Assembly (NCBI RefSeq): GCF_014839805.1
Contig: NC_051126.1
Coordinates: 4,782,609-4,846,608, forward strand
Origin: Manduca sexta
Lineage: Eukaryota; Arthropoda; Insecta; Lepidoptera; Sphingidae
Reading direction: 5' to 3'
Length of the DNA stretch: 64,000 bases
Shown here: piece by piece, positions 1 to 8,701 of the stretch
Numbering within the stretch: the stretch's first letter is position 1
How the letters are laid out: the number at the start of each line of letters is the position of its first letter
Program-made: the position numbers and the translations under genes
Notes under the pieces: generated by a model
Database searches by the model: none
Told to the model about the DNA's origin: nothing
What the model saw: the letters and a program-made list of their open reading frames with translations, nothing else

Positions 1-202
1 TGAGCGAATAGGTAGGTATTAAATCAAAAGAGAATTATGCAAAGAATAATCCTTACTGGCAGTCAAACGCCAACCAAATTTTTCTAACAAGCAGAACTGA
101 CAGGACAAAATTTGTCACAGAAACACAAAATGAAACTTGATTAAAAATCCAAAAGTGTAATTAAAACATAAAAAGGCGGGAGTGGTTTGATTTGAAACGA
201 AA

Positions 203-1729
203 ATGGACCACAGACGAAGGAATAGGAGACGCAACCACTCTCGCTCTGGAGTACCAAGCCACCCACTCCAGCACTCGAAACCATGGTCACTTCTAAGTGG
301 CTTGTACAGTTTTATGATAATGAGCAGCTTGTTAGCACTGATATACTTGATGTTGGAGTATCATTGCAAAACATGCACTACTAAATGCGATCTCACTAAT
401 ATAACAAGGAATATTGACGATATCTCGGTAATTCGCTATTTTATAGAGATTATGATGTAAAAAATCTTTTTCTAGATTTAGAATGCAATATTTAGCGAGG
501 GGATGTAGGACGGTATGTGCTAGATATGGTATTATATTATAGACTGATTTACTGTATTTAGATCGATTGACTGGTCCTAGTGAATAGACTAAATGTAGTA
601 AGAATAAAAGAAAGTGGAGGTAAATCTTTGATCACATTAATTAAAATTTTCGCTCGCTAAATATAATATAGAAGCATTTTTACCGTATGGAAATTCATTT
701 ATGAATTTCTGCCAGATTCACCGGTCTAAAACATCCTACCAACTAAATCTCTATATATAAACGACCATAGAGCCCTCGATTTTCTATTAGTGAATGGTTC
801 CATTAGCTAATAATTTACTGATATACTGTGCCTATTTACCCATGTCTTAACCCAAAGGCAATACATTATATGACATAAACGTAAATATAAATGATTGTAT
901 TTATATATATTATCCCATTTAGGATACTCTACGATTAACAAGTTGGGTTGCAAATAGGCCTACTCTTAGTAATTACTGATGTGTATTTGAGTGGGTCAGT
1001 CCGCGTCTAATTCATTTATTGGTTCATAAGTTCTTTTGAATTGTTTTTAGAATTATAAAAAAGTATTTTCATGTAACAACATGAGCTTTTTACTTGATTA
1101 TAATATTAATGTAATGTAGAGCAGTATTTGTACAGTACAAAATACACGATGAAGCAATATTGAATACGGCTAAACATTTCCCTGCAGAATTTTTGTTAAC
1201 TACATCCGTATAGGGTCAAGGTTAAGTCCTTGTACACCAAATAATGGGGTTACATGCATTTTGTATGAATTCTCGGTGCCCCGTACGGTAGCCCGGAATC
1301 GACACGGTTGGATTGACCTTGACCTGACCGGGATATTTGAGACCTTTAACCTTTAAGAGAAGCTTGTGTGCTATATTATCCAAACCCGCATCTTACTGGT
1401 ATAACTAAATTGTTAAAATATTTATGATATCTCCAATAATTCGCTATTTTTCATTACAGAAAAATCTATCAATGATGAAGGACAGCTATTACGATTTGGA
1501 GAAGAAGATATTTAAATTTTCTCAAGAATTACCGAAGATCGAAGGGCAAATAGACATTTTGGAAGCAATTGCTAATACAGTGGAAAACAAGGATCTTGGA
1601 TGGAACGCGAAGATATTCACTTTGCCTACAGTCGAAATATCATCTAACAATCGACTTGATGACAATGCTTGTAATTTTACCGCTAGGCAAATAAGAAATG
1701 GCCTCAAACCAATTGCAAATCAAGAATGA
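203..1729 (+). CDS. Small single-pass membrane protein, two exons (orphan)
   Basis: Proposed exons are 203-427 and 1460-1729, about 164 residues. Exon 1 starts with an arginine-rich segment (MDHRRRNRRR), then a hydrophobic membrane segment near residues 33-52, then a short stretch with three cysteines and an NIT sequon. It would end at TCG|GTAATT. Exon 2 follows a pyrimidine-rich acceptor (ttttcattacag) in the same phase (0) and encodes a charged, probably helical region with one cysteine in an NFT sequon. Basic residues before a single membrane segment suggest type II topology with the C-terminus outside or in the lumen. Without splicing, exon 1 stops at 460. A possible poly(A) signal lies at 2009-2014. 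I do not recognise a family; the plan resembles the minus-strand genes ending at 2064 and 5063. The intron is flanked by a near-direct repeat (see findings). Confidence 0.45.
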
Positions 1730-2008
1730 CTAGCAAGATATCGAATGCAAAGGAACAACTGTTTTGGTGTTTTTTAATATTATAAATAAGACATTCATTC
1801 TTGTGTATTATTTCACTAAACATTAATGAATTTATTAGGGTTGTCTACTATATAATTGTAGGTACATGGTGACGCGCGAAGATTTAGTTATATCTCCATT
1901 CGAATTGCGTGAATAGAGAGTTTTTATATGTGCGTGGAAAAAAATATTTGTAGATGTATTTAATCGAAGGTATTTATGAAAAAATATTAATGAAATGAAA
2001 ATCGAAAC

Positions 2009-2014
2009 AATAAA
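2009..2014 (+). terminator. Possible poly(A) signal AATAAA
   Basis: AATAAA lies 280 bp past the stop at 1729 and before the convergent gene ending at 2064. It is the best candidate for 3' end formation of the plus-strand gene. Short AT-rich hexamers are common here, so this is weak on its own. Confidence 0.3.
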
Positions 2015-2063
2015 AATACAGTTTTAAAGATGTATTCGGAATCTTAGGACAATTATTTAAGAA

Positions 2064-2946
2064 TTAATGTTGAAGAATAGCACGAGGATCTCTACAATAA
2101 TTGTAAACTTCGTAACATTTATGCACGTTCCGCCCACAGGAATCCTCACAACATTCAGCGGTCAAATTAGAACCAATCCCCGTTGATTTTGGAGGATATT
2201 TCGTTATAGTAGTAGCATTTATGGCAATCGGCTTAGCGTTCTTGTATGTCAATTCTTTGAATTTTGTGTGTGATTTACCTACTCTTTCATTTTTAGCTTT
2301 TACCATTGCTTGTACCCTCATATTATGAAGTGTTCGTCGATCTAATGTGTATTTATCTTTGTATCCCTGTTCGGGTTTTCTAGATGTATCCATTGAAATG
2401 GCGTTTTCTGCAGCACTTATAAGCCCTTTAAGATCTTTATGAAGTACGTCGTATGCATTCCCGATGTTGTTGATAGTTTCCTGTAATAATAGTTTTGGGA
2501 TAACAAACACCTGAATCTTTTTCTTCCTGTCCTTGTCAATAATTAATAATATCCGAGAGTTTGTGTATTGTAAATATGATTCGGTTTAGTTTTTACGGTA
2601 TATGCAAACATCTACATGAGGTGTTATCCATCACGGGATTCAAATAGTTGGTCCATGAACCAAAGAAGAAACACTAACTACCGCGTATATTGCTAAAGCA
2701 AATATCATTGGATGCAATGAATGCAAAGGATAAATGAATTCGACTAATAAAAAACAATATCAGATAAAAGAAGGAATTAAAATAACTTACTTTCATAGAA
2801 TGTAAGCTGTACTTCATGTGAGAAAGTTCCGTTTGTATAACATACCTTTCCCAGAAATGTATACTGAGATGTGCTACTAAAGCGAACAAGCTCACAAATA
2901 ACATGCTTTCAATTAACAAAGTTTTTAGAGAACTTCGGCGAGGCAT
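2064..2946 (-). CDS. Small type II membrane protein with cysteine-rich C-terminus (orphan)
   Basis: Two exons on the minus strand: 2946-2791 (52 codons) and 2510-2064 (148 codons plus stop), 200 residues. The donor is AAA|GTAAGT and the acceptor gattcag|GTG, phase 0, intron 280 bp. The N-terminus is basic (MPRRSSLK), a membrane segment covers about residues 9-30, and a juxtamembrane stretch TELSHMKYSLHSMK closes exon 1. Exon 2 is hydrophilic, with sequons NAT and NLT and five cysteines in the last 30 residues (CCEDSC...C...C), as expected for a secreted-side domain with disulfides. The exon 1 end resembles that of the gene at 5063-5855 (ELSHMK versus ELGDMK), so the two are probably paralogues. 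The acceptor has a purine-rich rather than pyrimidine-rich tract, which is the weak point. No known family recognised. Confidence 0.5.
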
Positions 2947-2993
2947 GATGGTTGGGTTAGCAGCTGTTTTTATTACATTTTCCTGAAATTAGG

Positions 2994-3181
2994 TCATTTC
3001 AATCTCGTATTTATGATATTTTCCTTCGAACAGTTTGTTGTGGCGTTTGGGTTTTCGAGGAATTGCTTGATTTCTGTCATTGTCCATAGTGTTTTGTCAT
3101 TACTCATTTGAAAGATTCGTGAGTCACACAAAAAGGATTTATATTGTACAATAAATTCTATATTATAATGTTGAGTAGGAA
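2994..3181 (-). CDS. Possible terminal exon of a further small gene
   Basis: An open minus-strand segment ends in a stop at 2994. It encodes a run with MSNDKTLWTMTEIKQFLE followed by a sequon (NAT), one cysteine and a basic end. It lies 47 bp upstream of the start codon of the gene at 2946. A short acceptor (ataatatag) could open it near 3160. I found no first exon for it, so it may be a last exon, an upstream ORF of the next gene, or chance. Confidence 0.2.
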
Positions 3182-3215
3182 CGTCAATGAGTAAAAACAA
3201 TATACCTCGAAAACT

Positions 3216-3422
3216 ATGAATGGCTTCTTAGTCAATTTCAAGGCAATGGAGAAAAAAAAATATAAAACGAACAAAATCCAATTCCATGATTTTACTGTTC
3301 AATTTAAAAACCATTTTACCACGGCTTCAATGTACATAATACAATTTAATATTCTAGCTCTATTATTATTTCTTAATCTTCATTCATTTAGTTTTCTAAT
3401 CATTGCTATAATTATGATTCAG
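3216..3422 (+). CDS. Possible first exon with membrane segments
   Basis: Open from ATG 3216 (or ATG 3246, MEKKKYKTNK) to a strong donor CAG|GTATGT at 3422/3423, phase 0. It encodes a lysine-rich N-terminus and then a long hydrophobic stretch of about 30 residues near the exon end. Basic start, membrane segment and phase-0 donor match the first exons of the neighbouring small genes. The nearest acceptor in phase (ccttcacaattcag at about 3522) adds only six residues before a stop, so the true second exon is unknown or the locus is decayed. Confidence 0.25.
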
Positions 3423-3879
3423 GTATGTTAACAATTATGCGATAATTAATTACACACTCTATGAGTCATTTCACTTTTATTTATGTAAGTACATGAATAA
3501 ATTCCTCGCCTTCACAATTCAGATATTTTTGTATTGTTCTTAACTTTACGTTGATCATCAAACGAATCCGTGTAAACGTAAGACATAATGGTTATTTCCT
3601 GAAACAAACATAAAAATATTACGTCGCATAAATTCGTTTTTAAAGTAGAAAAAATATTATGTTGTTAGATATCATATTTCTAGGAAGGGTAAAGGCTATA
3701 TAACATCATGCTATGACCAAAAGTACGGGAGCATCAATGAAAATTTTTGTAGAAACGGGATTAATTCCTGTTGCGAGCTTCCGTTGCGTGTGATGTGTAA
3801 ACGGTTAAAGTTAATCAACAATAATGTATGACGGAATTGTTTCTCTTAAAAAGTTATAAAACATTTAAAAAAATGATTT

Positions 3880-4060
3880 CCACCGAGTCTATCTGCTTGC
3901 CTGAAAGCGATAAAATCAAAACTATCCAACGGCTTTCGATTAAATTTGGTATAGAGCTACTTTGAGACCCTGGGTAGGACAAAAGCTACTTTCCTTCCCG
4001 GGAAAATACATAGCGGGACTTTTATCACCTTAACTCCTTAACGCCGGCGAAGCCTCGTGG
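3880..4060 (-). repeat. LINE-derived 3' end fragment
   Basis: Read on the minus strand this has the usual order of a dispersed lepidopteran retroelement tail: a GGCTTCGCCGGCGT-like stretch, cccgctatgtattttcccggg, a run on paying out to acccagggtctcaaag, then accaaattt and an aatcgaaagccgttgg motif. Related tails occur at 13640-13860 and 40120-40290. No coding sequence remains. Confidence 0.5.
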
Positions 4061-4062
4061 CT

Positions 4063-4104
4063 AATAGTTACTAGCTTTTGTTCGTGCAAAAGCTAGTAAC
4101 TATT
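4063..4104. repeat. Perfect 18 bp stem hairpin
   Basis: Arms 4063-4080 and 4087-4104 are perfect reverse complements around the loop ttcgtg. It abuts the LINE-derived tail and lies just downstream of the poly(A) signal of the gene ending at 4169, so it is probably a repeat product rather than a terminator. Confidence 0.6.
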
Positions 4105-4112
4105 ATTGTTAG

Positions 4113-4118
4113 TTTATT
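4113..4118 (-). terminator. Probable poly(A) signal
   Basis: AATAAA on the minus strand, about 50 bp downstream of the stop codon of the two-exon gene ending at 4169. Spacing is typical. Confidence 0.45.
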
Positions 4119-4168
4119 TACTAGTTGGTGGAACTTCTTCACAGAATTTAGGCACGTAAAAGTAGATA

Positions 4169-4783
4169 CTATTCAACTGTTAATTTAACAAAATGTGTAC
4201 GTACTTTACGTGAAGTATTTCTGACAGGGAACAGGATTCTGCGAAAGAAACCAACTTTATTCTCCACTTGTACGGGTTCTGATCGAGTTGAACGCGCTTT
4301 CTCGTTGGTTTGAAGCGACAGGTCGCAGAAGACTTTTGACTGGTAAAATAAAATATTAAATTATCCCTGATGAAAACAAACAAAATTATAATTATCTGAT
4401 GTTGGGCAAGCATATTCAAAATTCTATAGCAATACCAATTATTTGGACTCATTAAGATCAGCAGATATTAAGTTCTTTTCAAAATTGTATTAATTAGTTT
4501 AATTTATTAAAATAGACTACATTAGATGTAGTCATTTTGTACAAAAAGCTATTCTTTTGTTACTCACGGACGAACTACCTAATTTAAGAGCAATGCAATT
4601 AGTTGCTCGCGATCTTTTGGTTGCTGCTAATGTTACATAGTTACATGATTCGAAAAATATTTCAACAAGAACAGTTTCTTTAATTTCAAACTTGACCAAT
4701 GAATTTGAATAATGAATTTCCAAACTCTTATCAACGTTACCTCCTAAAATCGAGAAAATAAGAGCTAGTTTTCGAAAAGTCAT
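4169..4783 (-). CDS. Small probable secreted protein, two exons (orphan)
   Basis: Exons 4783-4568 and 4339-4169, 128 residues if translation starts at ATG 4783. The donor is perfect (TCC|GTGAGT) and the acceptor pyrimidine-rich (attttattttaccag). The intron is phase 0 and the second exon stays open for 56 codons in exactly that phase, which argues for a real gene. The start MTFRKLALIFSILGG looks like a short signal peptide. However, the bases before GGAGGT also form a good acceptor (cttattttctcgattttag), so the first exon could instead be internal. The product has three cysteines and is strongly basic at the end. It sits between two minus-strand genes of the same size class. No family recognised. 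Confidence 0.45.
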
Positions 4784-4848
4784 GGTTGTTTTATATTAAT
4801 GGTAGCATGCATTTTGCTTTATAATAGTCATAAAGGGGAGGTTCTGAA

Positions 4849-4852
<4 letters not shown>

Positions 4853-4882
<30 letters not shown>
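4853..4882. repeat. (TG)n microsatellite
   Basis: An uninterrupted TG dinucleotide run of about 30 bp between two small genes. A simple length-variable repeat. Confidence 0.9.
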
Positions 4883-4884
<2 letters not shown>

Positions 4885-5062
4885 TTTTCATGTATTCTAC
4901 CATGAGGATCTGGAATCAATGAATTTTCTATTATTATAAGACATCGCGCAGACGTTGTCGATTCAACTTAATTGTAGCAGGGTGTTTCTTTGCAACAAGT
5001 TGACAACGCATGTGCATTGTGCAACGCTTACATGTTAATTGCGGGTAGAGATTAACACTTAT

Positions 5063-5855
5063 CTAAATGTTCTTTAAAAAGTCAATAAAATAATTTAACG
5101 TATTAGCGGCTTTACTAACGGTTTCCGTGCCGTCGTCTTGCATGGTGCTGTGCAGATTACATATGTCATTTACATCCGTCAAACACGCAACTTCTGCAAG
5201 CCTTACTTCCGTCTGTAACATAATATCTAACGTTTTAAAGTTCAACTACTTGAATTGAAATCGCCTTTATCGATAAGACTGCCCATTGTAAAACCATATA
5301 TTGTATCAGTTTTCTTCTATGTTTATCTGTATGTTCTACTGGTTATGCAATAAAGAGTTCTATTATTATTACCCTGGCAACTTTGGTGCTATGGGGTTGC
5401 TCTTCTGAAGAATTCTAAGATTTTGTAAGTTTCTTTACAAGTCTTCCTCCAGCGTTAAAGCGAGTCATGATAGACAAAGAATATTATGTTATCTTTGAAA
5501 AGTCAGACATGTATGCCTTGGTAGCGAAAGCATGATGGTGCGTTTTGTAAATATTCAAAAAATAAACCTTTCCTACAATTAAATCTTGAAACAAAGCCCA
5601 TACCGACATCAAGTCCAAAACTTTCTTCATATCTCCCAACTCGGTGGTGGCATGTATCCTTTTCGATATGTCTGGTATGATGAAGCTCAGCGCCACTACC
5701 GCGAATATAGTGGCTATGGCTAAGTAATTTTGGTACATAATCGCATGTACCGCCCAGAAACATCGAATGATCATGTTGGTTAGCCATTTGGAGTTTTTTG
5801 TATGTGAATTTTGAAACGATTTCCCTGTGTGGTGATTGTAGAATCCTTCAAACAA
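5063..5855 (-). CDS. Small single-pass membrane protein, two exons (orphan)
   Basis: Exons 5855-5604 (84 codons) and 5212-5063 (49 codons plus stop), 133 residues, or 106 if the inner ATG at 5774 is used. Donor TCG|GTATGG, acceptor attatgttacag, phase 0. A membrane segment (YLAIATIFAVVALSFII) is followed by a charged juxtamembrane stretch ending ELGDMKKVLDLMS, similar in order to the exon 1 end of the gene at 2946. Exon 2 has two cysteines and an acidic helical composition. An intermediate exon cannot be excluded in the 391 bp intron. Exon 1 also reads through the donor for another 39 codons. Function unknown. Confidence 0.4.
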
Positions 5856-8286
5856 TGCAGTATTTTTTGTTTGCGAGCATAAGTTTAAGATAAATTAAAG
5901 GTATTATAAATTTTGGGATCTACTTTTTAGTGAAATAACCAAAATATTCAAACATAAATGAACTATATACTTAGTTACCTGGGTATACATTTCGCTTAGC
6001 CATATTTATTTGAATCTAAATCATTATTTTAATTTATTTTCCAATTGGAATTTGTCGTGATTATTTATTTTATTATTATTCAAAGAAATGTTCAATATTT
6101 GAAGACATTCTGACAACGAATGCCAAGTTTACGTACTATAGATAATCTAAGGTTATGAAGGTAATATAGTATTTCCATATCAATTATAATTCTCTTTGGT
6201 AATATACTATCACTGCACAGACCTGAGCACAGACCTATAGTTTTACGTGTGCGTATCAACACAAATACAAATCACTATACAGCGTGATTGGAAATAGAAC
6301 GAATTGCCGTTAATAGTATGTAGATTGGGTGTAAAGCAAACGATTTTATCTCATGAAGCTTTATTCGGAACTCAATAAATATCAAGTAATTTAAGATTTA
6401 TTGAATTTAAGATAAAGTAAAATGTAATACCAAAAACCTACTTGGGATTTTTGTTATTTATAATTGAACATTCTACGCTTGTAAACAATCAAAAAAATGT
6501 TTACATTTGAAATTTAATTTAATTATACCCTGAGATCGATCAATTTCGTATTTTACTTAACAAATTTCTCGACAAACAAGTTATTTATTTTTTAAATATT
6601 CTCAATATGTTAATGTAAAAAAATACGTTAAATACTACTTACTCTATTTATTCAGTTTTCTAATGGCGTATGTAAAATCACCATTGATCTTGTGGAAATT
6701 AAAAAATATATAAATATTTGAGTACTGCTTTGGCACAAACAATGTTTTGTAAGCACCGTAATAAAGGGGTTTGGGTATATAATTATTCTATAAAATACAT
6801 TTTTAATAAAATTTTCTGCATTTTTTACTAATTGTTATCGAGTTGTTAGCCTCTATACCTAATACAGGTGTGCATTTTGTGATCCAATTGTCTTGTATTC
6901 CTTCATTTTACGAGAGAAATTTCTTATAGTTTGTTGGCTGCATTAATAATTCTTAAAATTTTCATGTAGGTAGTAGGTACTTACATTCGTTCTGTAGGGA
7001 GCTACGGGTGAAGTATTGTAAACCAAAATTTTAATGTGTCCCACGGACACAAATTTAAGGCTGTGTGGTCAGAACACATTGCCGGAAAAGCAACAGGCCC
7101 ACGGCTACCTCTGACTATTCATCTCTTTGAGATCCGTATGTCCAAAACGTTCGACTCAAGCTTTGAGGCCGGACGAATGCAAATTCGAGATTAGTGACAT
7201 CTCGAACTTTCGTAACGCAATTTAGTAATGTATAGATAGGCATCATTACTGACGTAATCGGACCTCCTTTTCTGCCGAATAACTCAGACTGGAATGAGCG
7301 AAATCCTGGCAAATCACATGTTTTGCTGGCAATTAGGCGTTACATTGTTTCAGCATAATTGCTGTCCCGCACATTTCAAGAGGTTGTACTTCGATAGTCG
7401 CACAGTCGCTTGGTTCCTTTTTATAGATGGGTCAATTTTGTGACGTCATTACTCATGTTATGTCATATGGATGTGGTATAAGTAGAATAAAGATGACGAA
7501 TTCTGGCTTTCAATTAAGTAAATTCAGGATTCGACTTAAAAGAAAACCACAAAAAACATATAAAAATTATTTATTTCCGACATGACAATACCACATACAA
7601 AATTTTAATTCAAACCTAAACGAAAACGTCACAATCTCTAAACATTCTATGCGCCTGCTTCTTTTATCACAACAGTATTCACCAGAAGCAAAAGTTATAT
7701 ACACTGTTTCTTTAATCAATAGGGTACATTATCGCCTGTCGTCATCAGCACAACACAACGAGCAGCAAGACTTTTTTGTTGTCACTAATTTTGGGCAGAC
7801 TCGTGCTGGAGAGAGACGGCCTGGTTTATAAACACAAGAATAAAATTAATATCGCAGTAGCTGTACCTAAGCTGCTTTGGGTATAGCTAACCTCAGACTT
7901 CTTGGCTAGGCTGAAGCCAAGCGCAAACGGTGAAGCAACAACAAAACAATAGTGTTTTAGCGATTAAAAAGTGATCAGGAATTATAAGCTAGTAAAGAGA
8001 TTAACCTTAAGCAGGGTTAAAAGGCCGGGAATTGGATATAAGCCGTAACGCCTTTAATACAGTTAAAAACACAAGAAACTATGTTAAAGTTATGTCTTTT
8101 CTGGGGTCAGACTTGTGACACTGCATCAAACCGAATTCCATAACATCACCATGGATTTATGTAAAGTGTGAACATGAACTCGTATTATTTACTGCCAAAT
8201 TTATGTATTTCATTTATTTATTTATAAGTTTTAATTTATTTATGATAGCAATTTAATTATTCCATTAGTTCACGGCGGCCTCTGCA
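5856..8286. other. AT-rich intergenic DNA, nothing firm recognised
   Basis: About 2.4 kb with many poly(A)/poly(T) runs and no exon with convincing splice sites. A short minus-strand open stretch at 7115-7312 lies in slightly GC-richer sequence and has no recognisable domain. The segment at 7640-8140 is also less AT-rich, but I see no tRNA, gene or repeat structure in it. Confidence 0.5.
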
Positions 8287-8442
8287 TTAGGGTCCAGGCC
8301 CATATCGCAGTAGACCAAAAAGTCTGTCACATACATCGCTGAACAAATTTAAAATTTCTAATCGCCGATAGAGGTTTGTGTTCTTTTTAACAAATCCAAG
8401 TACAAGATTCCTTTTGTGTACTTTTAGTTTATTAAACGTTTC
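8287..8442 (-). CDS. Orphan terminal coding exon (LFSD-type segment)
   Basis: On the minus strand an acceptor (gattgcatacag) opens a 51-codon segment ending in TAA at 8287. It is basic in its first half (KLKVHKRN) and then reads RRLEILNLFSDVCDRLFG to a proline/glycine end. A 24 bp core is 23/24 identical to a segment of the exon at 52227-52318, and both encode EIL(N/D)LFSD. It lies beyond the poly(A) signal of the MADF-BESS gene, so it is not part of it. It could be a last exon of an undetected gene or a remnant of a mobile element. Confidence 0.3.
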   Translation of the reverse strand, partial: ETFNKLKVHKRNLVLGFVKKNTNLYRRLEILNLFSDVCDRLFGLLRYGPGP

Positions 8443-8556
8443 CTGTATGCAATCCAAGGCACGTGTTTTATGTGCTGTATTTTACCCAAATCAATTCAAA
8501 TGTTTCGCCTATTATTTCTAGTAAACATTCCAACTCCAAACACAAACTTTCGCCAT

Positions 8557-8562
8557 TTTATT
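8557..8562 (-). terminator. Probable poly(A) signal of the MADF-BESS gene
   Basis: AATAAA on the minus strand, 140 bp downstream of the stop at 8702. Confidence 0.4.
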
Positions 8563-8701
8563 ATTTAAGCATCAAAGTAATGAATACATCATTAAAATAG
8601 TTCCAGAATCGTATGAGGCAATTTTGGACTCAATAAAAGGCTTGATAAAAGTGTTTTTTATTAAACAATCAACAAAATTGTGAAATTTTATGCGTAAGGA
8701 T

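Noticed and set aside
4853..4882. CRISPR or other spaced array
   Set aside because: It is a plain TG dinucleotide run. No spaced direct-repeat array exists anywhere in the window, and the organism is a eukaryote.
5503..5787. 94-codon minus-strand frame overlapping the small membrane protein exon
   Set aside because: It lacks a membrane segment and a donor in phase. The alternative frame has the hydrophobic helix and the junction to exon 2.
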